Part shown: positions 1 through 7,499 of the stretch, piece by piece
How positions within the stretch are numbered: position 1 is the first letter of the stretch
Layout: every line of letters starts with the position of its first letter
NCBI GenBank assembly: GCA_027028725.1
Contig: JALVIB010000006.1
Span: 1 to 32,418, forward strand
Reading direction: 5' to 3'
Source: Candidatus Altimarinota bacterium
GTDB taxonomy: Bacteria > Patescibacteriota > Gracilibacteria > UBA4473
Length of the DNA stretch: 32,418 nt
Translations under genes and position numbers: made by a program
Notes under the pieces: model-generated
What the model was told of the DNA's origin: nothing
Database searches by the model: none
What the model saw: the letters and a program-made list of their open reading frames with translations, nothing else

Positions 1-2261
1 TTTTTTGCCATTAAACTTCGTTCTTCGGCGGAAAATTTGTCGCGGGCGAATAAATATCGCGGGGCAGGCGGTATTTCCGCGGGCGGATCTTGGCGGTAAG
101 CAATTTCTTTCAGTTTTTCTAAATCAGTTTGTGCTAAAAAATCCGCGAAAAAGTCGCCAGCGACATTTGTTTCAAAATCAAGTTCTGGTTGCTCATCTGT
201 TTCTTCATCCTTCGCCAAGGCTTCGGATGACGAGTCGCGGGAAATTGTAATTTTCGCCGTGTCAGAAAATCCTGCTTTATCCGTTACGCGCAAGGAAATT
301 TCAAATTCTTCAAAATTCTCAAAATCAAAATACATGTAGCTCGGATTGTATTTTTGCGCCTCTAAATAACAATTTTCATTAACCCAATTCCAGCCATTTT
401 CCGTGAAATTCCCGCAACTTTTTCCATTAATTTTCCACTGAAATTTCACCAAATCATCTAGTCCATCGCCATCGGTTGAGGCAGAATTATCAAGTTCTTT
501 TCCGGTGAAATTAACGCGCGCTTTCCCGCGAAATTCGCCACTTTGCAACTTTATGCGAGCATGTGGACGATGATTTTGCAGGAAATTTGGTGTTCCCGGA
601 CTGCCATGCAAATGGTGGTAAAAATCCCGCGAAATATTGTTGTCCGTTTGCGGTTCGGTGCGCGCAATTGACTCATTTTTATCTAATTTTTGACTAGCAA
701 AACAATCTCCGTGCCAATTTTGCGGGACATTTTTCGCTAATCTCTTGGTTTCGGTTTTATTCAAAGTTTTATCCGCCCAGCAGACGAAATCCGCCGATTT
801 TTTTGCTTGCCCTAAACCCTGTTGAGGGGCTTGCCCTGAACTCTGTTGAAGGGCGGGATTTTCCGGATTATCCGTACTTTTTTCCCAACTTGTCCCACTC
901 CACAAAATTATTTCCAGCGTTCCCGAACTTGCCACAATTCCATTTTTTATTCCTTTCTCCCAAATATATGAATCACCAGTCTCTTGCAAAAAGGTTGTAT
1001 TTCTATATTTTCTGGGCTTTTCGCTAATTTTTTCAGACAAAAGTTGAAATGTTAAAAAATCTCCTTTTTGCACAAGTAGAGAATTTCCCGCGAAAAAAAG
1101 TGTTCGTCCGTTATGGCGAATTTCCATATTTTTCAAATCAATTTGCCCGTCCGCGTCTTTGACAAAAAGCTCCACGAAATCATTGGTCTTATTATTGGGC
1201 GAAATTTCCGAAATTAGAATTTGCAAGTCTTTTGCAAAAACTTTCTCGGCAATTATTTCATCGTTGTTTATGATTTGAAAGTTTTGTAAATCGTCCAAAA
1301 TCAACGGCTCACTTTTTATTCCAAAAATTAGTGGTTCCTCCATTTCATTGGGCATAAAAATCAAACGATTAGCTGGTAAAGTAAAATTTTTCGCGAGATT
1401 TTGCTCTACAATTTTAGCCGATCCCTGCTCGTTTAAATGAACTTCTTGTCCACTAATATTTTCTCCCCCAGAAATCAAAACAAGACTATCAGCCAGTTCA
1501 GAGAGTTTTTGCAGGCCGTTTGTATTTTTAATTTCCCAATTAATTAAATCTACGGCGCTATCGGACTGAATGGAAAATTTTAGCCAAATTTCCCGCGAAT
1601 TTTTGGGAACGGGTTGTATTTCCATAATTTCAACTGAATCAAAATGCGAGACAAATTCTAAATTTGGAGGCAAGGGAAAAATTGGATTTCCCGAATTTTG
1701 TGCTTTGGGTGTGCCGAAAACGGCATTATTTTTTGCATCCAAAAAAGGACTGGAATTATCTTGAAAAGTTTGCCAAGCTTCATTTTGCTCACCGGAAATA
1801 GTGTAATTCAGGCGTTCCATTGATTTTTTCCTACCGTCGCCAAGGCTTTGGTCGGCACGCGCGGGATTTTCGCCCGCCGGCCAAGCGCCCGTTGGCGTTT
1901 TGTCAATGATTTCACCTTCCGCGTTTTGTAAAATAAGTTGTTCGCCGGAGTTTTTTAAACTCCCGTTATAAATCTGATCCGCTTCAACATTATTAATCGT
2001 TGTATCATCTGTTCTTTCCAGTAAAAAGTAAGATTTCGCGGGAATTTCGCCAATTAAATTTATTTGTGGGCTACCATCTGCCGAAAATAAGCTCCAGCCC
2101 GCTAAATTCGCGGGATTTTCAGCAGAATTATAAAGCTCAATCCATTCGTCATAACTGCTCGCCGAAGTTCCCATCCAAGCAACTTCTGAGATCTGCACTT
2201 GCGCAAAAGCAATGTTGAACAAGCAAAGCAGAGCCAAAATCCCGCGAAATTTAGGAAACAT
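1..2261 (-). CDS. Secreted lamin-tail-domain (LTD) protein, 3' end cut by window edge
   Basis: Open frame of 753 codons without a stop from ATG (2261-2259) to the window edge, so the C-terminus is missing. Residues 1-20 form a signal peptide ending in NIAFA before QVQ. Residues about 21-125 match a lamin tail domain: ISEVAWMG, then DEWIELYN, LAGWSL and SGEQLILQNAEGEIID. A second LTD-like stretch begins near residue 353 (LISEISPNNKTNDFVELF). Residues about 565-672 resemble a PKD/Ig-like fold (ASTDGDGLDDLVKFQWKING, then LRVTDKAGFSDTAKI). The protein is probably extracellular or surface bound; LTDs often accompany nucleases or adhesion domains, but none is visible here. Its ATG overlaps the stop of the upstream gene by 11 bp, suggesting coupling. 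Three palindromic elements and eight exact motif octamers lie in frame inside it. Family assignment of the first LTD is firm; the function is unknown. Confidence 0.82.
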   Translation of the reverse strand, partial: MFPKFRGILALLCLFNIAFAQVQISEVAWMGTSASSYDEWIELYNSAENPANLAGWSLFSADGSPQINLIGEIPAKSYFLLERTDDTTINNVEADQIYNGSLKNSGEQLILQNAEGEIIDKTPTGAWPAGENPARADQSLGDGRKKSMERLNYTISGEQNEAWQTFQDNSSPFLDAKNNAVFGTPKAQNSGNPIFPLPPNLEFVSHFDSVEIMEIQPVPKNSREIWLKFSIQSDSAVDLINWEIKNTNGLQKLSELADSLVLISGGENISGQEVHLNEQGSAKIVEQNLAKNFTLPANRLIFMPNEMEEPLIFGIKSEPLILDDLQNFQIINNDEIIAEKVFAKDLQILISEISPNNKTNDFVELFVKDADGQIDLKNMEIRHNGRTLFFAGNSLLVQKGDFLTFQLLSEKISEKPRKYRNTTFLQETGDSYIWEKGIKNGIVASSGTLEIILWSGTSWEKSTDNPENPALQQSSGQAPQQGLGQAKKSADFVCWADKTLNKTETKRLAKNVPQNWHGDCFASQKLDKNESIARTEPQTDNNISRDFYHHLHGSPGTPNFLQNHRPHARIKLQSGEFRGKARVNFTGKELDNSASTDGDGLDDLVKFQWKINGKSCGNFTENGWNWVNENCYLEAQKYNPSYMYFDFENFEEFEISLRVTDKAGFSDTAKITISRDSSSEALAKDEETDEQPELDFETNVAGDFFADFLAQTDLEKLKEIAYRQDPPAEIPPAPRYLFARDKFSAEERSLMAK
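206..235 (-). repeat. Element B1, 30 bp, in frame inside LTD gene
   Basis: A 30-bp palindromic element (minus-strand core CATCCGAAGCCTTGGCGAAG) encoding about ten residues around SSSEALAKDE. Removing it joins TTTCTT to CGCGGGAAATT and leaves an intact motif. It is a multiple of three, so the frame is kept. Confidence 0.7.
806..853 (-). repeat. Element C1, tandem dimer of a 24-bp unit, in frame in LTD gene
   Basis: Two 24-bp units (minus strand: CCCTTCAACAGAGTTCAGGG plus CAAG, then a diverged copy) encode a peptide around LQQSSGQAPQQGLGQA. Deleting all 48 bp rejoins the flanks to TTTTGCGGGATTTT, which is the motif with one C-to-T change. The same dimer occurs at 27348-27395 and a monomer at 6591-6614. 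Confidence 0.7.
1830..1859 (-). repeat. Element B2, 30 bp, in frame inside LTD gene
   Basis: A 30-bp palindromic element (minus strand GTGCCGACCAAAGCCTTGGC and on) encoding ARADQSLGDGRK-like residues. Excision rejoins GATTTTTT and CGCGGGATTTT into a perfect motif. The peptide matches the elements at 28688, 29567 and 30542 in the macroglobulin gene. Confidence 0.75.
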
Positions 2262-2721
2262 TTTTATATTTTTTACTTTTCTTTAAAAATTCCTGAAATC
2301 TTTGTCGGACTACTTTAGTATCATGCTTTTTGAGTGATTCTTGATATTTACTTTTAACTGAATTAATAGCTTTATTTAACAGCGGTTTTTGTTTGTTGGT
2401 TTTAAATTTCTTGAATTCCTTAAATAATCTAACGATTTTTTCCAATTCTTCTTCAGCAATAGACGGAGAAATTGCTTTCTCTATTTTTTTAATATATTCA
2501 TTTGTTACTAAAAGGATCTTTTCGCCTAAAAATTTTTTCTTATCTAATTCTAATTTTTCAATTTTATTCTCACATTGTTCTAAAATAAAAAGTGGGTCAA
2601 CTAGAGTGTTGTTCTCCATAATCATAGTTATTTTAGACATGATTAATTGTGAGAGCTCCTCTATTTTTCTAGCTCTTTTTTTCTCTTTATTTTCGAAAAT
2701 TCGTTTTAATTTATCTAACAT
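2251..2721 (-). CDS. Small Lys/Glu-rich coiled-coil protein, unknown
   Basis: 156 residues, strongly charged (Lys, Glu), with no signal peptide and no membrane segment. Long helical stretches such as NKIEKLELDKKKFLGEK and EEELEKIVRLFKEFKKF suggest coiled coils. I do not recognise a family. Codon use is AT-rich and the gene carries no copy of the window's motif, unlike its downstream neighbour. The promoter is directly upstream (TTGACA, 17 bp, TATTTA, 7 bp, ATG), supporting this start and a leaderless transcript. The stop codon overlaps the start of the LTD gene. An overlapping plus-strand reading frame at 2393-2731 is judged a shadow. Confidence 0.6.
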   Translation of the reverse strand: MLDKLKRIFENKEKKRARKIEELSQLIMSKITMIMENNTLVDPLFILEQCENKIEKLELDKKKFLGEKILLVTNEYIKKIEKAISPSIAEEELEKIVRLFKEFKKFKTNKQKPLLNKAINSVKSKYQESLKKHDTKVVRQRFQEFLKKSKKYKNVS

Positions 2722-2757
2722 CAGTATTTAAATATCAATTTCATGACACTTTGTCAA
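2722..2757 (-). promoter_or_regulatory. Leaderless promoter of the 2251-2721 gene
   Basis: The minus strand reads TTGACA (2757-2752), a 17-bp spacer, TATTTA (2734-2729), then seven bases AATACTG before ATG. The -35 is perfect and the spacing ideal, which places the transcription start at or next to the A of ATG. Confidence 0.6.
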
Positions 2758-2840
2758 AATTATTTTAGAAACATAAAAAATCCCGCGAAATTTGCGAGAT
2801 ATAAAATCAAAAAACTTTGGTTGTTTGTTTATCAAAGCTG

Positions 2841-2871
2841 GCGTGCCGTCAGAAGCTTTAGCGAAGGATGG
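2841..2871 (+). repeat. Element B-like remnant abutting tRNA-Lys
   Basis: The stretch contains TGCCGTCAGAAGCTTTAGCG followed by AAGGATGG, matching the B element. Its last bases overlap the encoded CCA end of tRNA-Lys. The flanks do not clearly rebuild the motif. Confidence 0.55.
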
Positions 2872-2943
2872 TGGGTTGGGAGAGGATCGAACTCTCGGCC
2901 AAAGGCTTAAAAGGCCCTTGCTCTACCACTGAGCTACCAACCC
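2869..2943 (-). tRNA. tRNA-Lys (UUU)
   Basis: The minus strand folds as a cloverleaf: acceptor GGGTTGG/CCAACCC, D arm GCTC-AGTGGTA-GAGC, anticodon stem AGGGC/GCCTT with loop CTTTTAA (anticodon TTT), and T arm GAGAG-TTCGATC-CTCTC. The discriminator is A, and CCA appears encoded at 2871-2869. It lies between tRNA-Ala and the coiled-coil gene, all on the minus strand. Confidence 0.93.
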
Positions 2944-3053
2944 GTGGTTATGATATTCTTAAACAAATGTTAAAATTTCGCGGGATTTTAAATCCTTCTA
3001 TAAACTCAGAACACTCGCTTTAATTTTTTTATAAGTGAATGAAATGAGTCGAA

Positions 3054-3130
3054 TGGTGGAGCTACAGGGACTCGAACCCTGAACCCCCTGCTTGCAAAGC
3101 AGGTGCTCTAGCCAATTGAGCTATAGCCCC
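3054..3130 (-). tRNA. tRNA-Ala (UGC)
   Basis: The minus strand forms a cloverleaf with acceptor GGGGCTA/TAGCTCC, D arm AGCTCAATTGGCTAGAGC, anticodon stem CCTGC/GCAGG with loop TTTGCAA (anticodon TGC), T arm CAGGG-TTCGAGT-CCCTG, discriminator A and an encoded CCA. Only three bases separate its 5' end from the stop of the upstream membrane protein, so co-transcription is likely. Confidence 0.95.
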
Positions 3131-3133
3131 AAA

Positions 3134-3370
3134 TTATTGAGGATTTCCGAAAAATCTACCCAAAGTTCCGTGTAAGAACGCTGGTAAATCTCCTGTTAGC
3201 CACATTATGGAGAAAATCGTAACAGCTAGACCAAATAATTTAATAAAACTATAAGTCCCGCCACTTCCTAGGTATTTTTCCGCGAAATCTATCTCACCGA
3301 TAAAATTTCCGATTTGTGCGGATTTCACGATAATAACGATTCCGGCTGGAATGAGTAACCAAGCTAACAT
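3134..3370 (-). CDS. Small two-helix membrane protein, unknown
   Basis: 78 residues with a hydrophobic N-terminus (LAWLLIPAGIVIIV) and a second membrane segment at about 43-60 (IKLFGLAVTIFSIMWL), with a short charged linker between them. No family is recognised. A promoter with TTGACA, 16 bp and TAGAAT lies about 22 bp upstream and shares its -35 region with the divergent pilin-like gene. The stop is three bases before tRNA-Ala, so it probably heads a unit with both tRNAs. Confidence that it is real is moderate to good. Confidence 0.6.
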   Translation of the reverse strand: MLAWLLIPAGIVIIVKSAQIGNFIGEIDFAEKYLGSGGTYSFIKLFGLAVTIFSIMWLTGDLPAFLHGTLGRFFGNPQ

Positions 3371-3399
3371 TTGTATTTGAAAAGAACAAAACTGCAGAG

Positions 3400-3427
3400 A
3401 TTCTAATTCTCAGAAATATTTTGTCAA
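3400..3427 (-). promoter_or_regulatory. Promoter of the 3134-3370 gene
   Basis: Minus strand TTGACA (3427-3422), 16-bp spacer, TAGAAT (3405-3400). The -35 box overlaps the plus-strand TTGTCA at 3421-3426, so the divergent genes share it. Confidence 0.5.
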
Positions 3428-3433
3428 AATTAT

Positions 3434-3462
3434 TTGGAAAAAGTGTATAATTCAGGTATAAT
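3434..3462 (+). promoter_or_regulatory. Promoter of the 3471 membrane protein gene
   Basis: TTGGAA (3434-3439), 17 bp, TATAAT (3457-3462), then eight bases before ATG at 3471: a near-leaderless arrangement. A second TATAAT lies at 3446-3451 behind TTGTCA (3421-3426) with a longer 19-bp spacer. Confidence 0.55.
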
Positions 3463-3470
3463 TAACAGAA

Positions 3471-4772
3471 ATGAAAAAATTAATTGCGTCTGCGGGAATG
3501 ATCTTAATCGGGGGATTTTTTTTCGCGGGATTTTGGGTAGGAGAGGTTTTTGCGCAAGAAACAGAAGAAGAGTTGCATAGAGGCATAACTTTAAACCAAT
3601 GCGAATCAATCCGTAGAAAAATAGTTTTGTTTGAAGAATTAAAAAGAAAAAAAGATTTCGATTACACTAAGTTTGGAGATGAAAGTGAGGCTTATAAATT
3701 TGAACTAGATGGATATGTTCATCTAGAAAACGCTTTATCTTGTATGACAGAAGAAGATAAAACTCAAAAAGATGGCTGTGTTAAAACCTTTCCAAGTAAA
3801 AAAATTAAGAAAGAAAATTTAGAATGCTCAGAAAAAGAGCCCCTAGACCAATTAAAATTTGCAAAATCGGAATTTTCTAAAGCAGCAAATTTTTTTGATA
3901 AAGCTAAAAAGGCCTATTTTGGATCACGGCGTTTAAAACTAGATGATGCCGTAGTTTATGGTGAAAATGGCAAAAGAATAGACGGCGAAGGATTGGATGA
4001 AATTATGACTGATAATATTGTAATTAGCGCTGGAGACGGGTTTACTTCTTCCACGCAAGACTCCTTACGAAATATTTTTCGCGGAGAACTAATTAAGAAA
4101 GTCAATCGAGCTTTAGGAACAATTGCGATTTTGTACTTATTTATTTTAGGAGTTAAATTTATTATGGCACGCGGAGATAGCGAAAGATTATCTGAATTAA
4201 AAGGTCAATTTGCTTGGATTATTCTGGGATTAGGAGTGATTTCAGTTGCAGAATTTATGGGATATAAAGTGTTTGATAGTTCAAAAGATATTTTAGAGGG
4301 AACTGCAGCTCGAAATTTTGAGGCGAAATTAATTGATGTGGTTCGTTTTGTAGAATATATAGCCGGAGGATTAATGCTAATAAATGCCTTGATATCAGGA
4401 TACACCTTGATTATGGGAGGAGAAGAAGACGAAACAATTTCCCGCGAAAAACAATTCTTGAAATCCTTTTTAATGGGGACGGCTTTTATTCTCATGGCAG
4501 AAGTTATTGTGCGGGCTTTATCTTTCCGAAGTGGGGATATTCACGAATCTTCTCAAATTATTGTTCAAGAAGTTGCGGGATTAGTTAATTTTGCTTTGTC
4601 TTTTATTGGAATTGTTGCTACGGCGATGCTGGTTCTTTCAGGACTTTATTATGTAATTAGTTTTGGTGATGATGACCAAATGGGACGAGCCAAAAAAATG
4701 ATTATGGCTAGCATTGTCGGAATAATCATCGCCTTTTCGGCTTATACAATTGTTACATTTTTAATAACTTAA
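3471..4772 (+). CDS. Pilin/TrbC-VirB2-like membrane protein with three repeat units (paralogue 1)
   Basis: 433 residues. The signal peptide (1-29) ends in GEVFA before QETEE. Residues 30-205 form a hydrophilic domain with five cysteines. The C-terminal half holds three copies of a two-helix unit, at about 212-268, 286-350 and 364-433. Each has a hydrophobic helix, an acidic G-[DE]-rich turn (MARGDSERL, MGGEEDETI, ISFGDDDQM), a basic helix start and a second membrane helix; the last ends in IVGIIIAFSAYTIVTFL, typical of CPR pilin-like/TrbC proteins. It is likely part of a secretion or conjugation-like membrane assembly, which is inferred from fold resemblance only. The next gene starts 3 bp after the stop and has the same design. 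Confidence 0.7.
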   Translation: MKKLIASAGMILIGGFFFAGFWVGEVFAQETEEELHRGITLNQCESIRRKIVLFEELKRKKDFDYTKFGDESEAYKFELDGYVHLENALSCMTEEDKTQKDGCVKTFPSKKIKKENLECSEKEPLDQLKFAKSEFSKAANFFDKAKKAYFGSRRLKLDDAVVYGENGKRIDGEGLDEIMTDNIVISAGDGFTSSTQDSLRNIFRGELIKKVNRALGTIAILYLFILGVKFIMARGDSERLSELKGQFAWIILGLGVISVAEFMGYKVFDSSKDILEGTAARNFEAKLIDVVRFVEYIAGGLMLINALISGYTLIMGGEEDETISREKQFLKSFLMGTAFILMAEVIVRALSFRSGDIHESSQIIVQEVAGLVNFALSFIGIVATAMLVLSGLYYVISFGDDDQMGRAKKMIMASIVGIIIAFSAYTIVTFLIT

Positions 4773-4775
4773 GAA

Positions 4776-5702
4776 ATGAACAAATTTTTTCGCGGGATTT
4801 TCATTGTTATGGTTCTATTAGGGGGAGCTTATTTTACGAGCGTTCAGGCACAGGTTGAAGTTCCAAAGACCTCTGAAATTTTTGATGCAACTAGTGATTC
4901 TTACTTATTAAAAAATAATCATACGCTCAAAGATTATACAGACAACGGAACAGCTTCTGGAGAGATTCAGTTTCGAGAAGCAGTATTAAAATTAACCGGT
5001 TTTCTAAAAAAATTAATGATCCCAATTGCCGTTATCTTATTAGTTTACGCGGGAATTGAACTATATTTAACTCACGGTAGCGAAGATAAATACAAACAAG
5101 CCATTAACCAAATCGCAGGAATTGGAACAGGTTTTTTATTAATGATGGTGACAGTCCATTTAGTTGACTGGGTTTTCTTTGGGAAATCGGGAGAAATTTT
5201 CCGCGAAGGAACCGATGTTTCAGAATTCGCGAGAAAAGGAATGTTAGAGATTTATGGACTTTTTGATTATTTAACGATGTTCGCGGTAGTTTTAGCGGTT
5301 GCTTTTATTGTCTGGAACGCGATTACTTTGATTATTGCTGGTGGAGAAGACGAATCACAAATTTCGGAAATGAAAAAACGAATTATCTATGGAGTAATTG
5401 GATTAATTATTCTAATCTCTGCCAAACCAATGATCAACACAATTACTGGCGGAGACGGGCAACTCGTGATTCCAAGTGTTTTTGGCGGAATTTCTCTAGT
5501 AGCCCGCTGGATTAATTTTATTCTGGGATTAATCGCAATTTTCGCGGTAATTGCCCTTATTTATGCAGGAATTCGCTTGGTGGCACATTTTGGAGATGAA
5601 GATGCTACAGCTCAGGCGAAAAAAATCATTATGGGAGCAGTTATTGGGTTGATAATAACTTTCTCAGCTTGGACAATTGTTCATTACTTTATTGCGCCAT
5701 AA
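4776..5702 (+). CDS. Pilin/TrbC-VirB2-like membrane protein with three repeat units (paralogue 2)
   Basis: 308 residues. The signal peptide (about 1-25) includes FRGIF, encoded by a motif copy at 4790-4797. Three two-helix units follow at about 67-136, 150-222 and 235-307, with acidic turns LTHGSEDKY, IAGGEDESQ and AHFGDEDAT; the final unit ends in VIGLIITFSAWTIVHYF. It lacks the Cys-containing N-terminal domain of its neighbour, so the pair share the membrane part only. The 3-bp gap implies one transcript and probably one complex. The TrbC/VirB2-like assignment rests on the two-helix pattern with an acidic loop. No ATPase or other secretion gene lies nearby. Confidence 0.7.
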   Translation: MNKFFRGIFIVMVLLGGAYFTSVQAQVEVPKTSEIFDATSDSYLLKNNHTLKDYTDNGTASGEIQFREAVLKLTGFLKKLMIPIAVILLVYAGIELYLTHGSEDKYKQAINQIAGIGTGFLLMMVTVHLVDWVFFGKSGEIFREGTDVSEFARKGMLEIYGLFDYLTMFAVVLAVAFIVWNAITLIIAGGEDESQISEMKKRIIYGVIGLIILISAKPMINTITGGDGQLVIPSVFGGISLVARWINFILGLIAIFAVIALIYAGIRLVAHFGDEDATAQAKKIIMGAVIGLIITFSAWTIVHYFIAP

Positions 5703-5745
5703 AATCCCGCGAAATTTCTTAATTTTCTTCCGCTCTACTTGTAAA

Positions 5746-6678
5746 CTAACTAAACAAATCAGGTTTTCCGCGTAAAATATCCGCTATCGGCATTATTTTT
5801 TTGCCGGGAATTTGCGCTTGTGAAATATAAATTTTTGAATTTTTAGCACATTTTAACTCAAATGATTTATCGCCAAAATCCCGTTTCTCGGCTTCGCTCG
5901 AAATAAACTTTATTTCCCCTAATTTCACTTTCCCATATTTTGTACTGATAAAAATTCCTGGCCAAACATCAAAAGCCAAAAATTTTCGCCAAATTTCTTC
6001 GGCCGTTTCTTTTTCTGGAAAAATTTCCCCGTCTTTTTTTTCAAATTTTCCGCAAAAAGTCGCGAGATTTTCGTCTTGCGGAAGTTTTTGCAAGTTTTTT
6101 GTAAAAAGTTTTTCTAGAAATTCCGGAAATTCTTCAGCAGTTTTTTCCGCGAAAAAATTCCATAATTCGGAAGTTTTTTTGTTTTCAATGTTCCAGCTTT
6201 TTTGCCACAAAATATCTCCTGCATCCAATTCTTTAACCATCTGCTGAAAGGTGATTCCGCTCTCTTTTTCACCAGCTAAAATAGCGGATTGCACAGGGGA
6301 AGCTCCGCGAAATTTTGGTAAAAGTGAAAAATGAACATTAATTGTCCCAAATTTGGGAATATCTAAAATTTTCGCGGGAAAAATCACACCAAAAGCGATA
6401 ACAATCGCCAAATCAAAACTCAGTTTTTCATAAATTTCGCGAACTTCTTTTTTGTTGTTCACTTCGTAAACCTTTAAGCCCAAATTTTTCGCGGATTTTT
6501 TAACCGGACAAGCAGTTAAAACTCTTTTCCGTCCAACTTTTTTATCACTTGGACAACCTACACCAACAATCTCAATATTTGAATTTTTCGCTTGTCCTGA
6601 ATTTGCTTGAAGGGCGAGTTTTTCCAATGCCGGCACAGCAATTTCCGGAGTTCCAAAAAAGAAAATTCGTTTTTTCAT
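5746..6678 (-). CDS. fmt: Methionyl-tRNA formyltransferase
   Basis: Transfers formyl from 10-formyl-THF to Met-tRNA(fMet) for initiation. From the ATG it is 310 residues, near the usual 310-315. The N-terminus RIFFFGTPEIAVPALEKL is the formyltransferase fold. Catalytic-region motif INVHFSLLPKFRGASPVQ carries the Asn and His; LDAGDILWQK supplies the Asp. A reading from GTG at 6681 is one codon longer, but ATG at 6678 lies seven bases after a TACAAT box, so I prefer it. Around residues 24-33 an SGQAKNS insertion, encoded by element C2, extends the loop between the first helix and the second strand. FolD in the same window makes precursors of the formyl donor. Confidence 0.93.
   Translation of the reverse strand: MKKRIFFFGTPEIAVPALEKLALQANSGQAKNSNIEIVGVGCPSDKKVGRKRVLTACPVKKSAKNLGLKVYEVNNKKEVREIYEKLSFDLAIVIAFGVIFPAKILDIPKFGTINVHFSLLPKFRGASPVQSAILAGEKESGITFQQMVKELDAGDILWQKSWNIENKKTSELWNFFAEKTAEEFPEFLEKLFTKNLQKLPQDENLATFCGKFEKKDGEIFPEKETAEEIWRKFLAFDVWPGIFISTKYGKVKLGEIKFISSEAEKRDFGDKSFELKCAKNSKIYISQAQIPGKKIMPIADILRGKPDLFS
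6591..6614 (-). repeat. Element C2, 24-bp monomer inside fmt
   Basis: The 24-bp unit (minus strand CCCTTCAAGCAAATTCAGGA plus CAAG) encodes about eight residues around ANSGQAK. Excision joins AATTTTTCG to CGAGTTTTT, a one-mismatch form of the motif. It is the single-unit form of the 48-bp dimers at 806 and 27348. Confidence 0.7.
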
Positions 6679-6685
6679 CACAAGA

Positions 6686-6691
6686 ATTGTA
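6686..6691 (-). promoter_or_regulatory. -10 box of fmt, seven bases before ATG
   Basis: Minus-strand TACAAT, then TCTTGTG and ATG. No clear -35 exists; a motif copy (6707-6714) occupies that place. The spacing implies leaderless initiation. Confidence 0.45.
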
Positions 6692-6719
6692 GCGGTTTTT
6701 CAGAAATCCCGCGAAAAAT

Positions 6720-7253
6720 TTACTCTACATCAGGGAAAACATTCAAAGTGTCGTTGAAGCGATTGATGTAATTAAAAAGCCCGACAACAGCGGTCAATTC
6801 TACAATTTCTTCATCTGAATAAAATTCTTTGATTTTTTCTTTTAACTCCATCGGGATTTGGTAGGCGTGTTCAGTAGAAGCTTCGGCAAATTTCAAAGTA
6901 ATGTCTTCTTTTTCGGAATTTTCTTCGTCAATTTTCGCGATTTCTTCATCAGAAATTCCTAAACTTTTTAACTGAAATTTCGTCACGCTTACACAAAATT
7001 CACATTTGTTAATTTCAGAAATTTTATAAGCCATTTTCCATTTCAAAATGTGATCAACTTTTCCTCCTTTCATGGTTGTCACAAACAGTTTGAAAAAGTG
7101 GACAAAAATTTCCTCAGAATTTCCCATAACTTTCATCCATTTAGGGACTTTCCCGGTGTTTTTTTCCATTTTTTCGAAAATTTTTCGTGCTTCTCCGTCA
7201 ACATCTTCAGTTGAAACAAGGTGCACAAGCGGTCCGTAAGGTAGATCAGACAT
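6720..7253 (-). CDS. AhpD-like / carboxymuconolactone decarboxylase family protein
   Basis: 177 residues, all-helical in appearance. The hallmark CxxC is present as KCEFCVSVTKF near residue 85, preceded by KMAYKISEINKCEFC, as in the CMD/AhpD core. The helix after it (DITLKFAEASTEHAYQIP) and the C-terminal ELTAVVGLFNYINRFNDTL fit the family. In AhpD the CxxC is followed by a His four residues later; here that place is Thr, so classic peroxidase chemistry is uncertain. A thiol-disulphide redox or antioxidant role is likely. A TATAAT-like -10 lies at 7285-7280, about 27 bp upstream of the ATG. It seems a single-gene unit. Confidence 0.8.
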   Translation of the reverse strand: MSDLPYGPLVHLVSTEDVDGEARKIFEKMEKNTGKVPKWMKVMGNSEEIFVHFFKLFVTTMKGGKVDHILKWKMAYKISEINKCEFCVSVTKFQLKSLGISDEEIAKIDEENSEKEDITLKFAEASTEHAYQIPMELKEKIKEFYSDEEIVELTAVVGLFNYINRFNDTLNVFPDVE

Positions 7254-7336
7254 TTGATAATTGGTTATAAAACAACCTAATTATATCAGAGATTGAGATA
7301 TTTTAGAAATTGGCAATTCCTGCGAAATTTTTTTAC

Positions 7337-7408
7337 AAACAACCCCCCCTAACCCCCCCTTGTCAGGGGGGAGATATAAGGAATTATTTGAAAATTTCGC
7401 GGGATTTT
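7337..7408 (+). repeat. Composite repeat: C-rich hairpin followed by a motif copy
   Basis: AACAACCCCCC, then a hairpin around CCCCCCCTTGTCAGGGGGG, then AAGGAATTATTTGAAAATTT leading into the motif. A near copy lies at 10063-10136. Most of the 7254-7499 gap is this unit, followed by several TTGTAAACTCGTAAACT-like short repeats and another motif copy beside the rlmH stop. Confidence 0.7.
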
Positions 7409-7499
7409 GAAAGAACAGGTTTCAAGCTTATCTTTGCTTGTAATCTTGTGAACTTGTTAACTCGTAAACTCGTAAACTATCTTATTTTTTCGCGGGATT

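Noticed and set aside
803-1027. 74-codon plus-strand frame
   Set aside because: Antisense to the LTD gene; the peptide is repeat-derived.
2393-2731. 112-codon plus-strand reading frame
   Set aside because: It is antisense to the 2251-2721 gene, Ser/Phe-rich as expected of a shadow, and has no promoter, whereas the minus-strand gene has an excellent one.
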